Assembly: GCA_963777515.1 (NCBI GenBank)
Contig: CAVZQU010000006.1
Span: forward strand, 239,656-303,655
DNA from: CAVSWT01 sp963777515
Lineage (GTDB): Bacteria > Bacteroidota > Ignavibacteria > Ignavibacteriales > Ignavibacteriaceae
DNA: 64,000 nucleotides
Reading direction: 5' to 3'
In this document: piece by piece, positions 1 to 9,213 of the stretch
Numbering within the stretch: the stretch's first letter is position 1
How the letters are laid out: the number at the start of each line of letters is the position of its first letter
Notes under the pieces: generated by a model
Database searches by the model: none
Told to the model about the DNA's origin: nothing
What the model saw: only the letters and a program-made list of their open reading frames with translations
Made by a program: the position numbers and the translations under genes

Positions 1-1
1 A

Positions 2-1975
2 GCGGGAATGATTTTGATTTGGTTTCTCGGCCTTACAGCAATCCCCGGTTTGTTTGAAACTTTTATGGTAAAGCCTAATGAAATTACGTATGAACGCCCA
101 TATATAATGAACAATATAAAATTCACCCAGCATGGGTTTGGATTGGATAAAGTAGAAAATAAGGAATTCCCGGAGAACGGTAAATTTACTATGAATACGG
201 TTAAAAATAATCCGGGCATCTTTAACAATATTAGGCTGTGGGATTGGCGCGCTTTGGATGCAACTTACCGCCAGTTCCAGGAGTTGAGGCTTTATTACCA
301 GTTTTCAAGTGTAAATTTAGATAGATATAATGTTGACGGCAGCTTCAGGCAAGTTATGGTATCGGCGAGGGAAATGAATATTAATAATCTACCTGCACAA
401 AGCCAGACTTTTGTTAATAAGCGTTTTCAATACACACATGGCTACGGTATTACTATGGCGACCGTAAATGAATTTACAACTCAAGGTCTCCCGCATTTAT
501 TAATAAAGGATATTCCAACAGTGAGTGAAGATTCATCTCTTAAAGTAACACAGCCGCGTATTTATTACGGTGAGTTGACAAATACTCCTGCTGTAGTTAA
601 CACTAAACAAAAAGAATTTGATTATCCAAACGGTAATGAAAATGTTTATACAAGATATAATGGTAAAGGCGGAGTAGTAATTAATAGTTTATGGAGAAAA
701 TTTTTATTTAGCTGGAAATATGATGGAACCCGATTATTATTTTCGGATTATCCGACAGACAGCAGCCGTATAATGTTTCATCGTCAAATAGAAGAACGTG
801 TAAAACTTTTGGCACCATTCCTAAAATTTGATAACAATCCTTACATTGTTTTAGATAAAGGAAAACTTTACTGGATAATTGATGCTTATACAACTTCCGA
901 TTATTATCCTTACAGCGAGCCTTTTAGTTCTGATGAAGCAATTGGTTATAAACAAGGAAACTATGAAAGAAATTTATCTGGCAGTGTAAGTGAAATTTTT
1001 CATGGCGCAAATTATATCAGGAATTCTGTCAAAGTTGTAGTTAATGCATTCGATGGTTCGGTAGATTTTTATATAATCGATAAAACTGATCCTATTATAA
1101 AAGTCTGGAGTAAAATATATCCCAAATTGTTCAAGCCGATTTCTGAAATGACCAAAGGATTGATTTCACATATCCGTTATCCGCAGGATATGCTGTTAAC
1201 TCAAGGTTTGGTTTACGAGAAATATCACATGACAGATCCAACAGTTTTTTATAACCAGGAGGATCTTTGGGTAAGAGCCACGGAAAAATATTATAATAAC
1301 ATTCAACCGGTTGAACCTTATTATATTGTATGGCAATTGCCTGGATCAGATAAACCAAGGTTTTCTCTTATACTTCCATTTACTCCAAAGAATAGGCAGG
1401 TACTTATCGGCTGGATTGCCGGCATGTGCGACCCTGATAATTACGGCAAATTAATTACATATCAATTTCCTAAAGGAAAGATGATTACCGGCCCGCAGCA
1501 GGTAGAAACGAAAATCGACCAGGACAGCTTTTTATCGGGACAGCTTACTTTATGGGATCAAAGGGGTTCAAATGTTATAAGAGGAAATGTACTTGCAATC
1601 CCGGTTGCAAATACTTTGTTTTATGTTGAACCAATTTATCTTCAAGCAGAAACTGCAGCTTATCCTGAACTAAGATTAGTTGTGGTGATGCATGGAGATG
1701 ATATGAGCTATGGTGATTCATTTGATAAAGCATTAGAAAAATTTTTTAATGCTTCTGTTGCTACAACGAATACAGTTTCACAAACTGGTTCAACACCAAC
1801 TTCAATGCAGGAAAACAATACTCCATACAAAGGGTTGATAAAACAAGCCAACGAAGCCTTTAATAATTATTTAAAATATTCCGGGCAAAAGAAATTTCCG
1901 GACGCTGCAAATGAATTAGAAAAATTGCAGGATGCTTTGAACAAGCTTGCGAGTGATACTAGTAAGATTAAATAG
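2..1975 (+). CDS. UPF0182 family membrane protein, C-terminal part (partial)
   Basis: The reading frame is open from base 2, so the gene is cut by the window edge. The first visible ATG (position 8) is probably internal. The visible 655 residues match the soluble part of UPF0182 (COG1615) proteins: a hydrophobic start followed by 'KPNEITYERPYI' and a long conserved body with 'GYGITMATVNEFTTQGLP', 'YGELTNTPAVVNT' and 'FSLILPFTPKNRQVLIGWIAGMCD' regions. Family members run to roughly 900 residues and begin with several membrane helices, which would lie upstream of the window. The last about 70 residues (low-complexity Thr/Ser stretch, then a Lys/Glu-rich helix) form the usual cytoplasmic-looking tail. 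The function of the family is unknown. No operon partner follows: 232 bases separate it from the next gene. Confidence 0.85.
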   Translation, partial: AGMILIWFLGLTAIPGLFETFMVKPNEITYERPYIMNNIKFTQHGFGLDKVENKEFPENGKFTMNTVKNNPGIFNNIRLWDWRALDATYRQFQELRLYYQFSSVNLDRYNVDGSFRQVMVSAREMNINNLPAQSQTFVNKRFQYTHGYGITMATVNEFTTQGLPHLLIKDIPTVSEDSSLKVTQPRIYYGELTNTPAVVNTKQKEFDYPNGNENVYTRYNGKGGVVINSLWRKFLFSWKYDGTRLLFSDYPTDSSRIMFHRQIEERVKLLAPFLKFDNNPYIVLDKGKLYWIIDAYTTSDYYPYSEPFSSDEAIGYKQGNYERNLSGSVSEIFHGANYIRNSVKVVVNAFDGSVDFYIIDKTDPIIKVWSKIYPKLFKPISEMTKGLISHIRYPQDMLLTQGLVYEKYHMTDPTVFYNQEDLWVRATEKYYNNIQPVEPYYIVWQLPGSDKPRFSLILPFTPKNRQVLIGWIAGMCDPDNYGKLITYQFPKGKMITGPQQVETKIDQDSFLSGQLTLWDQRGSNVIRGNVLAIPVANTLFYVEPIYLQAETAAYPELRLVVVMHGDDMSYGDSFDKALEKFFNASVATTNTVSQTGSTPTSMQENNTPYKGLIKQANEAFNNYLKYSGQKKFPDAANELEKLQDALNKLASDTSKIK

Positions 1976-2207
1976 TAAATTGGAATACCTGAAGGATTGA
2001 ATTAAATAGTAGTTAATGGATATATATTTAGGGGAGTAATCCTGATTGAAATTTTATTAATGATAATACAATTTTATGTAGGAATATATTCCACTATAAT
2101 TATTCCTTTACAACTAAGAATTTTTCATTTAATTTTAAGTAAATTCAGTTTGGCAATATCCTAAGCTCAAAGGGTTATAATATAAGTTAAGGGACAGGGA
2201 AATTACT

Positions 2208-5200
2208 ATGAGAATCATTTTTCCATTCTCATTGAACAGTAATTATAAAATTAAATTCCAGCAATTAATTTTTATCCTATCATTAATTTTTTTCAGTTCA
2301 ATAAATTTATCTGCACAAGAAAATGATTTGCAAAAGGAATTTTTGCGTTTTCAATATTTTGGTGTAGATGAGGGACTTTCCCAGGGAACAATTTACTCCA
2401 TCTTTCAGGACAGCCATGGCTTTTTATGGTTAGCTACTCAATTTGGTTTAAATAGATATGATGGATATACTTTTAAAAGTTATGTTAACAGTACTACAGA
2501 CTCAACCAGCATCAGCAGCAATTTTGTTTTATCAATAGCTGAAGATAAAAATGGGGATTTATGGGTCTCAACAGAGAATGGATTAAATAGATTTAATTAT
2601 AACCACGAAACTTTTACAAGATATTTGCAGGATTCAACGGACATGTCCGTTGTCTCATCCGTCTATGTTGACAAGAATGGAGTAATATGGGCGGGAACGC
2701 CGTCAAGAGGGTTATATAGATTAGAAGTTAACAATGATAAAACAGATGATGTAACAATCACAAATTACCGGCATGATAGCAATAATTTTTATTCATTGAG
2801 TAGTAACCTTGCAAGATGCATTTTCGAGGACAGTAAAGGAAGGATTTGGGTAGGTACAGATAAGGGACTGAATCTTTTAGCTGATTCAAAAAAAGGCATC
2901 TTTAAAAAGATTACAAATATTTATAATGAAAATAAAACTGTTGAAGCACAAATTTGGACAATTTGTGAAAGTAAATCGGGAAGACTGGTAGTTGGGTCCA
3001 CTGCAGGATTATTTTCTGTTTTTGAAGATTTAAATAATTCATATTATTTAATTGATTTTTTTATTCAGAATAGAAAATTATTTATTCCTAATACTGTCAT
3101 TTCGGCTTATCAAGATAATTCGGATAACCTCTGGCTTGGTACATATGCTGGTGGTTTGTATTTGTGGAATGAGAAAAATTTGCAGTTATCAAAGATATTT
3201 GACAGGTTGAATAAAAATGATTTGCAAACCAGTACAGTTTACTCAATTAAAGCAGACTATTCTAAAGTTTTGTGGATTGGAACTAAATCAGATTTACTTA
3301 AATACTCACCAACTAATAGTTATTTTGACAGTTTTGAGAACACAATTAAACAAAGTAAAGATGAGAATCTAGTCTTAACTTTTCTTGAAGATAAAGATGG
3401 AAAAATCTGGATCGGAAAAAGTTTAAACCTGGAATTATTTGATCCTATAAAAGAAAAAACAGAAAAGTTCAATCTTGAACATTACATATCTTACAGGCCT
3501 CATGATCTTGGGGTTAAATCAATTTACCAGGACAGTTCCGGTACATTATGGATTGGTACTTTATGGAGAGGCTTATTTGAAATGAAAGAAAAAAACGAAA
3601 AGAGAAATGATTACAGCTTTCATCAATATTGGTATTATGCAAACAACAACCCAGATTTGTATGATAACGCAGTATTAAAAATGATTGAAGATAAATGGGG
3701 CTATTTATGGTTAGCAACAAAATATGGCGTCAAAAGGTTCAATAAAGAAAATAAAAAATTTTATGATTTGAAGTTTACTCCTCAATCTAAAATTAAACCT
3801 CCTGAAAGCATAGTATATGAAATTTATAAATCTCCAAGCAATCCAAATATCATTTGGATTGGAACAAGAAGCCAAGGGATGTTTGAAGTTAAGTTGGGCA
3901 ATAATGAAAATGAAATAACCGGACTCAGCCATTTTACACCTGATTCTAAAATCCCAAATAGTCTCAGTGCGGAATTCGTAAGAACAATACTGGAGGATAA
4001 GAAAGGCAGGCTTTGGGTTGGAACAGTCAGCAGCGGTTTACATTTGTTAAATAATGATTCAACTACATTTACTAAATTCGGTACCAAAGACGGATTACCA
4101 AGCAATGCTATTTTAGGATTATTAGAAGATAATTTGGGATATTTATGGATAAGCACAATCTCTGGATTATGCAGATTTGATCCGGAAACTTTTGAGTCTA
4201 TTAGTTTTTCTAAATCTGATGGTTTACAAAATAGTGAATTTAACGGCGGTGCTAATTTTAAAAGTAAATCGGGAGATTTATATTTTGGAGGAACTAAGGG
4301 ATTTGATATAGTCCATCCTGACCTTGTTCAAAAAAATAAACGGCCTCCACCTGTTGTAATAACAGAGATACGGTTATATAATAATTCAATATTTAACCGC
4401 GTTCAAAGGAATGAAAATACCGCATCTTTACAATTAAAAAATGATTACGGTTCAATCGAACTAAATCATAATGAAAATGTTATTTCATTTGAATTTTCTG
4501 CCTTGGATTATGTTAATCCGGCTAATAATAAATATGCTTATAAGATGGAAGGAATTGATACAAGCTGGAGCTATGTAAGTTCACGACGTTTTGCAAATTA
4601 TTCTCAAATTCCCCCAGGTGAATATTTCTTCAAAGTAAAAGCAGCTAATAACAACAATGTATGGAATAATGAAGGAGCTTTAATTAAGATAATAATTGAT
4701 CCTCCATTCTGGCAGACTTTGTGGTTCAAGGCGCTATCAACTTTTATTTTAATTGCTTTTCTTTTCTTTCTTTATAAGTATAGAATAAGAAAAATGGAGG
4801 AAAAGAAACGAACTTTGGAAATACAGGTAAAAGAAAGAACAGAAGCAGCACAAAAAATTCAAGATGCTCTTTCACAAGTAGAAAAATTAAAAAATGAACT
4901 TGAAGCAGAGAATATTTATTTACAAGATGAAATTAAACTAACTCATAATTTTGAAAGTATTATCAGTACAAGTGAATCATTTAAAAAAATATTATACAAA
5001 GTAGAACAAGTATCCAGCACAGATGCTATTGTGCTTATATTAGGTGAGTCGGGGACAGGTAAAGAATTGCTGGCACGTGCAATTCATAGTTTAAGTAATA
5101 GAAAAAATAAACCGCTTATTAAAGTAAACTGCGCTGCACTTCCGGCGAACTTAATTGAAAGCGAATTGTTTGGCCATGAGAAAGGAGCATTTACAGGAGC

Positions 5201-5852
5201 TTATGCTAAAAAGATAGGGAGATTTGAATTAGCTAATGGTGGAACAATATTCCTTGATGAGATTGGAGAACTGCCTCTGGAGCTTCAGGCAAAATTGTTA
5301 AGAGTTCTGCAGGAGAATGAGTTTGAAAGAGTAGGAGGAACAAATCCGATTAAAGTTGATGTTAGAGTGATTGCTGCTACAAATAGAGATTTGGAACTTG
5401 CCCTAAAGCAAGGAACTTTTCGTGAAGATCTTTATTACAGGCTTAATGTTTTTCCTATTCAAATTCCACCTCTTCGCGAAAGAAGAGAAGACATTCCAGT
5501 ATTGGTGAATCACTTTGTTAATAAGCATGCAAAAAAAATAGGAAAGAAGATTGAATCAATTTCTCCAAAACTTATGAAAAAATTAATTGAATATGATTGG
5601 CCGGGAAATGTACGTGAGCTTGAAAACGTTATTGAAAGAGCAATAATAATTTGTCCGGGAAATAATTTTAAGATTGAAGATTCATTCTTAAAAAATAAAG
5701 AAAATGGAAATTCCGGAAACTACCAGCCTCTTGATGAAATTGAAAGAAAGTATATTATAGAAATACTTGAATCAACTAACTGGCGCGTTAGCGGGCCTAA
5801 TGGTGCTGCAAAGATATTAGGCCTTGTTCCATCTACATTGAATATCGGATGA
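2208..5852 (+). CDS. Membrane-bound sigma-54 activator with beta-propeller sensor (C-terminus frameshifted)
   Basis: An N-terminal signal/anchor (about residues 14-36) is followed by many Reg_prop repeats (residues 50-690, recurring 'ED..G.LWVGT..GL.R'), a Y_Y_Y-type domain (about 750-825), one membrane helix (about 836-859), a coiled coil (865-915), and a sigma-54 AAA+ domain. That domain has Walker A GESGTGKE (about 946), the sigma-54 contact motif GAFTGA (about 994) and Walker B GGTIFLDEIGE (about 1011). A Fis-type helix-turn-helix starts near 1190. There is no histidine kinase or receiver domain, so an extracytoplasmic signal would act directly on the ATPase. The start is supported by AGGGA at 2196-2200. 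The frame ends abruptly in the recognition helix. Shifting one base after 5840 continues as E-Y-R-M-K-K-L-N-I-H-R-K with a stop at 5876-5878, the normal ending of this HTH, so one base appears to be missing. Confidence 0.88.
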   Translation: MRIIFPFSLNSNYKIKFQQLIFILSLIFFSSINLSAQENDLQKEFLRFQYFGVDEGLSQGTIYSIFQDSHGFLWLATQFGLNRYDGYTFKSYVNSTTDSTSISSNFVLSIAEDKNGDLWVSTENGLNRFNYNHETFTRYLQDSTDMSVVSSVYVDKNGVIWAGTPSRGLYRLEVNNDKTDDVTITNYRHDSNNFYSLSSNLARCIFEDSKGRIWVGTDKGLNLLADSKKGIFKKITNIYNENKTVEAQIWTICESKSGRLVVGSTAGLFSVFEDLNNSYYLIDFFIQNRKLFIPNTVISAYQDNSDNLWLGTYAGGLYLWNEKNLQLSKIFDRLNKNDLQTSTVYSIKADYSKVLWIGTKSDLLKYSPTNSYFDSFENTIKQSKDENLVLTFLEDKDGKIWIGKSLNLELFDPIKEKTEKFNLEHYISYRPHDLGVKSIYQDSSGTLWIGTLWRGLFEMKEKNEKRNDYSFHQYWYYANNNPDLYDNAVLKMIEDKWGYLWLATKYGVKRFNKENKKFYDLKFTPQSKIKPPESIVYEIYKSPSNPNIIWIGTRSQGMFEVKLGNNENEITGLSHFTPDSKIPNSLSAEFVRTILEDKKGRLWVGTVSSGLHLLNNDSTTFTKFGTKDGLPSNAILGLLEDNLGYLWISTISGLCRFDPETFESISFSKSDGLQNSEFNGGANFKSKSGDLYFGGTKGFDIVHPDLVQKNKRPPPVVITEIRLYNNSIFNRVQRNENTASLQLKNDYGSIELNHNENVISFEFSALDYVNPANNKYAYKMEGIDTSWSYVSSRRFANYSQIPPGEYFFKVKAANNNNVWNNEGALIKIIIDPPFWQTLWFKALSTFILIAFLFFLYKYRIRKMEEKKRTLEIQVKERTEAAQKIQDALSQVEKLKNELEAENIYLQDEIKLTHNFESIISTSESFKKILYKVEQVSSTDAIVLILGESGTGKELLARAIHSLSNRKNKPLIKVNCAALPANLIESELFGHEKGAFTGAYAKKIGRFELANGGTIFLDEIGELPLELQAKLLRVLQENEFERVGGTNPIKVDVRVIAATNRDLELALKQGTFREDLYYRLNVFPIQIPPLRERREDIPVLVNHFVNKHAKKIGKKIESISPKLMKKLIEYDWPGNVRELENVIERAIIICPGNNFKIEDSFLKNKENGNSGNYQPLDEIERKYIIEILESTNWRVSGPNGAAKILGLVPSTLNIG

Positions 5853-5878
5853 AGAAACTTAATATCCATCGTAAATAA

Positions 5879-5900
5879 AATTCACAATATATTGTGAATT
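5879..5900. promoter_or_regulatory. 22-bp perfect palindrome, operator-like
   Basis: The half-site AATTCACAATA is followed immediately by its exact reverse complement, with no loop. The unit TTCACAATAT then occurs again at 5899-5908, so there are two direct and one inverted copy. It lies just after the restored stop codon of the sigma-54 activator and about 165 bases upstream of the thioredoxin-like gene. A stem without loop and without a T-run is a poor terminator, so a dimeric regulator site is the better reading. This is inferred from sequence only. Confidence 0.4.
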
Positions 5901-6065
5901 CACAATATGTAGGGAATCGCTAAGCCATCTAAAAAATAATATAAACCCGCAAATATTTAATTTTATCTCCAAATTCAAAATATTATTGGTAGATCAATAG
6001 ATTTTTCTCGATTGGCCTGTCTTTTGTCTTTCCCTAATTAACAAATAAATTATTGATGTCTCCAA

Positions 6066-6419
6066 ATGAACAATTATTCTCCAATCATATTGGTGAATGA
6101 TAATACTTTTCAGAAACAAGTAATAGAAAATTCTTTACCGGTAATCGTTGTTTTTGAAAAAAGCTGCTGGGGTACAGCTCAAATAATGAAACCAATTTTA
6201 GAGAGAATAGCTTTCGACTATGCTGGTAAAATTAAAGTGTATAAATATAGTATGGATCAAAACTTAGTTATTTCGGAACTATATAAAATTGAAAACAGTA
6301 CAACAATTCTATTATTTAGCAAGGGCGATGTTATTTGTAAAACCGGGGTGATATCAAAAATGGAACTGCAAAAGATTATTAACTCATTACTAAATGAAAC
6401 TATAAAAACTACAAGCTGA
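6066..6419 (+). CDS. Thioredoxin-fold protein lacking the CxxC active site
   Basis: The 117 residues follow the thioredoxin pattern: 'LPVIVVFEKS' (strand before the active site), a segment ending in 'MKPILERIAFDYAGKIKVYKYSMDQN', and 'ENSTTILLFSKGDVICKTGVISKMELQKIINSLL' with the fold's second half. The active-site loop reads S-C-W-G-T-A-Q instead of W-C-G-P-C-K. Aligned on the following P-I-L, both catalytic cysteine positions hold other residues (W and A), and the single Cys is shifted by one. It has no signal peptide, so it should be cytoplasmic. It cannot be a normal disulfide reductase; a binding or chaperone role is possible but unproven. It stands 85 bases before the UpxY-like gene. Confidence 0.7.
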   Translation: MNNYSPIILVNDNTFQKQVIENSLPVIVVFEKSCWGTAQIMKPILERIAFDYAGKIKVYKYSMDQNLVISELYKIENSTTILLFSKGDVICKTGVISKMELQKIINSLLNETIKTTS

Positions 6420-6504
6420 ATAACAAGTATCTCATAATATTTAGAGCAACATACATTTTCTTTATGCCGGAGACTCGGAGCTTTTTAAAATATAAATTAT
6501 AAAA

Positions 6505-7053
6505 ATGTATACAATGATAGATAAAATAGATTTGCTTAAAAAGTTTGTTGACCAGGAAAGATGGTTTGTTCTTTATACCCGCCCTAATTTTGAAAAAATG
6601 ATCACCAGGAAATTAATAGAGCTTGGTTTCCATTCTTACCTGCCGTTACAAAAGGAATTAAGGCAATGGAATGACCGCAAAGTTTGGATTGAAACCCCGC
6701 TCTTTAAATCCTACATATTTATTAAAACAAACTTAAAGAAAAAGGATTTAGTCTTTAATATAAATGGAATTTTACATTATGTCAGTTTTGGTTCTCAGTT
6801 AGCTGTATTAAGTGAAAAAGAAATAGAAAGAATAAAACAGCTATGCTCATATCAAGGAAAGATTGATATTGAATTTGAAAACCTGCCTGCCGGTATTAAA
6901 GTGGAAATAAGAGACGGCATACTAAAAGGATTAGAAGGATATTTAATTGACAATTGTGAAAATAAAAAAATAAGAATACGAATAGATGGGCTTAATTGTT
7001 TTGCATGTGTAACTGCATTTACTGATTCTATTTCATTTAAAAATATATCGTAA
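6505..7053 (+). CDS. UpxY/NusG-like transcription antiterminator
   Basis: The protein has 182 residues with an NGN domain (about 17-120; 'RWFVLYTRPNFEKMITRKL', 'SYLPLQKELRQWNDRKVWIETPLFKSYIFI') and a degenerate KOW domain (about 130-170). This is the layout of UpxY proteins, specialised NusG paralogues that in Bacteroidota usually head exopolysaccharide operons and help RNA polymerase read through them. Here no glycosyltransferase or polysaccharide export gene follows; the next gene, 214 bases on, is an S41 peptidase. An alternative start is the ATG at 6514. The lack of a clear ribosome site leaves the exact start open. Its target may be elsewhere, or its operon may have been lost. Confidence 0.82.
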   Translation: MYTMIDKIDLLKKFVDQERWFVLYTRPNFEKMITRKLIELGFHSYLPLQKELRQWNDRKVWIETPLFKSYIFIKTNLKKKDLVFNINGILHYVSFGSQLAVLSEKEIERIKQLCSYQGKIDIEFENLPAGIKVEIRDGILKGLEGYLIDNCENKKIRIRIDGLNCFACVTAFTDSISFKNIS

Positions 7054-7267
7054 GTGATAACAATAAATAAAGAATTGTACTGTTTAAGCGGCCTGGTACC
7101 GACTGTAGCGAAGCTGTAAAAAATCTATCTTTATTTAATGCAAAAAGACCCGTTTTTAAATTTAATTATATGAATAGTGGGACGAATACAATCCATTTTT
7201 TTGATGAAATATTTTCCAATCAAATCGTTGATTACAAAACCTGAAATAATATAAAAGAGAGAATAAA

Positions 7268-8977
7268 ATGAAAGCTTTTAGATATTTTTTATCAATACTT
7301 ATTCTGGAAGTAATAATATTATTTCCCAGCTTCGGAAATGGTGTGAAAAACACTTTGGATCCAGCCCTTAATGGATTTTGGGAAGGTCAATTACCACTTG
7401 GCAAAGAATATATACTTGTACTCTACATAAATTCTAAAAAGGCTGATGTAAATAACTTTATTCAATTATTTAAAGACGGGGTAAGACAAAGCAATGATCA
7501 AATTGAATCGATAGAATTTATAGATGGCTTCTATTCATTTAAGATCAAATCGGTTAATGGTTTATATAAGTTTAAAAGAAATGAAGATACCCTGAAAGGT
7601 ATTATATTTTTTCCAAACGGAAATCAAGCAAAAGTCCACTTTGTTAAAGTAGATAAACCATCTACCGGTGACTTTTCTGATATAAAATCTCCCCCCAAAA
7701 TCAATTTGTTGACATTTAAATATGAGAATGATAAAATATTAGAAGACTATGACTTTTTCATTAAAAGCATAAAAGAAAACCAGCCTAATCTATATACTTT
7801 CATTAATAAAAAAGAATTTGAGACTCTTATTTCTGCCACCAGAAAAAAACTTAATAGAAAATTTACTCAAATGGAATTTCTCAGAATAATAACTGTATTG
7901 ACGGAAAGGATTGGCTGCGGACATTTGGGAGTTGGCCCGTCTGCAGAAATTTCTCAATATATTGATAAAGTAAGATTTGTTCCTTTCTTTATTAAAATAA
8001 TTGAAGGTAAAGTATATATGGGGGAAAATTATATTGATAAATTAAAAGACAAACCGGGAGTTGAACTTCTTTCGATTAATGGAAGAAAGATTGATGAAAT
8101 ATTAGCTGAGATAATCAATGGTCTTCCTGTTGATGGTAGAAATCTCTCCTCTAAAATAGCTGTTATAGAACAGAATTTTCCTATTCTTTATATAAACCAT
8201 ATTGAAGCAGCAGATCATTATAAGATTGAATATAAGAGTCCCCAAACTGGTGAATCGGGTACAATAGAATTAGAAGGATTGAAATTTGGCCATTTCCCAA
8301 AAGAATATTACGCAAATCACCCTGATAAGATTCCTAATAGTTTCCCGGTTACATTAAAATTAAAAGATAAGAAAATCGCAATAATAAAAGTTACTCAATT
8401 CTATTATAAAGATTTCGATATATTTTATCATTCAATTGATAGCATGTTTAATAAAATTCATAAACAAGAAATTGATAATCTTATAATAGATTTACGCGGA
8501 AATTCTGGTGGTGATCCAAGACTGGGTTTTTACTTGCTTACAAAAATAGCCCAGGGTGATTTTATTTATTTCAAATCTCCAGAAGAATTAAAAAAAGTTT
8601 ATCCTGAGTTATTTTCTAAAAAAACAGTAGATCCTGAGCATTTCAAGGGAAATGTATTCATATTGATGGATGGTACTTGCAAATCAACAGCAGCACATTT
8701 TTTATCCATTGTAAAATTTCACGATTGGGCAAAGCTGGTTGGCAGAGAAACCGGGGCAACATTTTATTGTAATGCGGGGACTAAAGATTTAATCTTACCG
8801 AACACAAAAATCAAGTTAGTACAACCAACCATAGAAGTTATTACAAATGTAAACGAATGGGATAAGCTTTCCCCATTAAAACCGGATTATCAAGTTAAAT
8901 ATACTTATGAAGATCTCTTAAAAAATAATGATCCGGATCTTGAATTTACGTTTCAGTTAATAAATGATAATGAATAG
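7268..8977 (+). CDS. Exported S41-family peptidase
   Basis: An N-terminal signal peptide ('FRYFLSILILEVIILFPSFG') precedes a beta-rich domain (about 30-140) and a helical cap (about 155-230). A degenerate PDZ-like part with 'GVELLSINGRKIDEI' (about 258-272) precedes the S41 core: 'LIIDLRGNSGGDP' near residue 406 and 'DGTCKSTAAH' around 469-478, where Ser473 is the likely nucleophile. The region that carries the general-base Lys in CtpA-type proteases reads 'GRETGATF', without that Lys, so it is closer to the IRBP/tricorn-like S41 branch than to tail-specific proteases. The length (569 residues) fits this branch. It is probably periplasmic or surface-exposed and transcribed alone. Confidence 0.8.
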   Translation: MKAFRYFLSILILEVIILFPSFGNGVKNTLDPALNGFWEGQLPLGKEYILVLYINSKKADVNNFIQLFKDGVRQSNDQIESIEFIDGFYSFKIKSVNGLYKFKRNEDTLKGIIFFPNGNQAKVHFVKVDKPSTGDFSDIKSPPKINLLTFKYENDKILEDYDFFIKSIKENQPNLYTFINKKEFETLISATRKKLNRKFTQMEFLRIITVLTERIGCGHLGVGPSAEISQYIDKVRFVPFFIKIIEGKVYMGENYIDKLKDKPGVELLSINGRKIDEILAEIINGLPVDGRNLSSKIAVIEQNFPILYINHIEAADHYKIEYKSPQTGESGTIELEGLKFGHFPKEYYANHPDKIPNSFPVTLKLKDKKIAIIKVTQFYYKDFDIFYHSIDSMFNKIHKQEIDNLIIDLRGNSGGDPRLGFYLLTKIAQGDFIYFKSPEELKKVYPELFSKKTVDPEHFKGNVFILMDGTCKSTAAHFLSIVKFHDWAKLVGRETGATFYCNAGTKDLILPNTKIKLVQPTIEVITNVNEWDKLSPLKPDYQVKYTYEDLLKNNDPDLEFTFQLINDNE

Positions 8978-9057
8978 CGATCTTTATTTATTCATAAAGA
9001 GTCTGCTCTCAAGATAATTTATAATATCAACTAACAAATTTTAAGCAGAAGGTGAGT

Positions 9058-9141
9058 ATGAAAAGGGTAATTCAATTTGATCGATTGAGCGTAAGCAGTT
9101 TTTCAATTAAAAAGGGAATTATACTGCTACAAAATTTGTAA
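9058..9141 (+). CDS. Possible 27-residue small ORF
   Basis: A short frame begins with ATG four bases after the ribosome-site-like AGAAGGTGAG, and runs MKRVIQFDRLSV... to a TAA at 9139-9141. It is basic, has no signal peptide, no cysteine and no leader/core pattern of a known peptide class. It lies alone between the S41 peptidase and the beta-barrel gene. The good ribosome site is the only evidence; it could be chance or the remnant of a longer gene. Confidence 0.2.
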   Translation: MKRVIQFDRLSVSSFSIKKGIILLQNL

Positions 9142-9213
9142 ACAATCTTAAAGCGCAGTTCACAATATTAATTTTTACTACCAACAATAAACAGAAACCA
9201 AAAGGAGACTTTT

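Noticed and set aside
6012..6027. Possible sigma-54 promoter (TTGGC, 7 bases, TTGT) upstream of the thioredoxin-like gene, next to a sigma-54 activator gene
   Set aside because: The near-invariant GC at -12 reads GT, and one mismatch at this place usually abolishes the element.
7080..7150. JUMPstart/ops-like element after the UpxY gene
   Set aside because: The sequence has GC-richer palindromic bits such as GGTACC, but no GGCGGTAG-type core was found.
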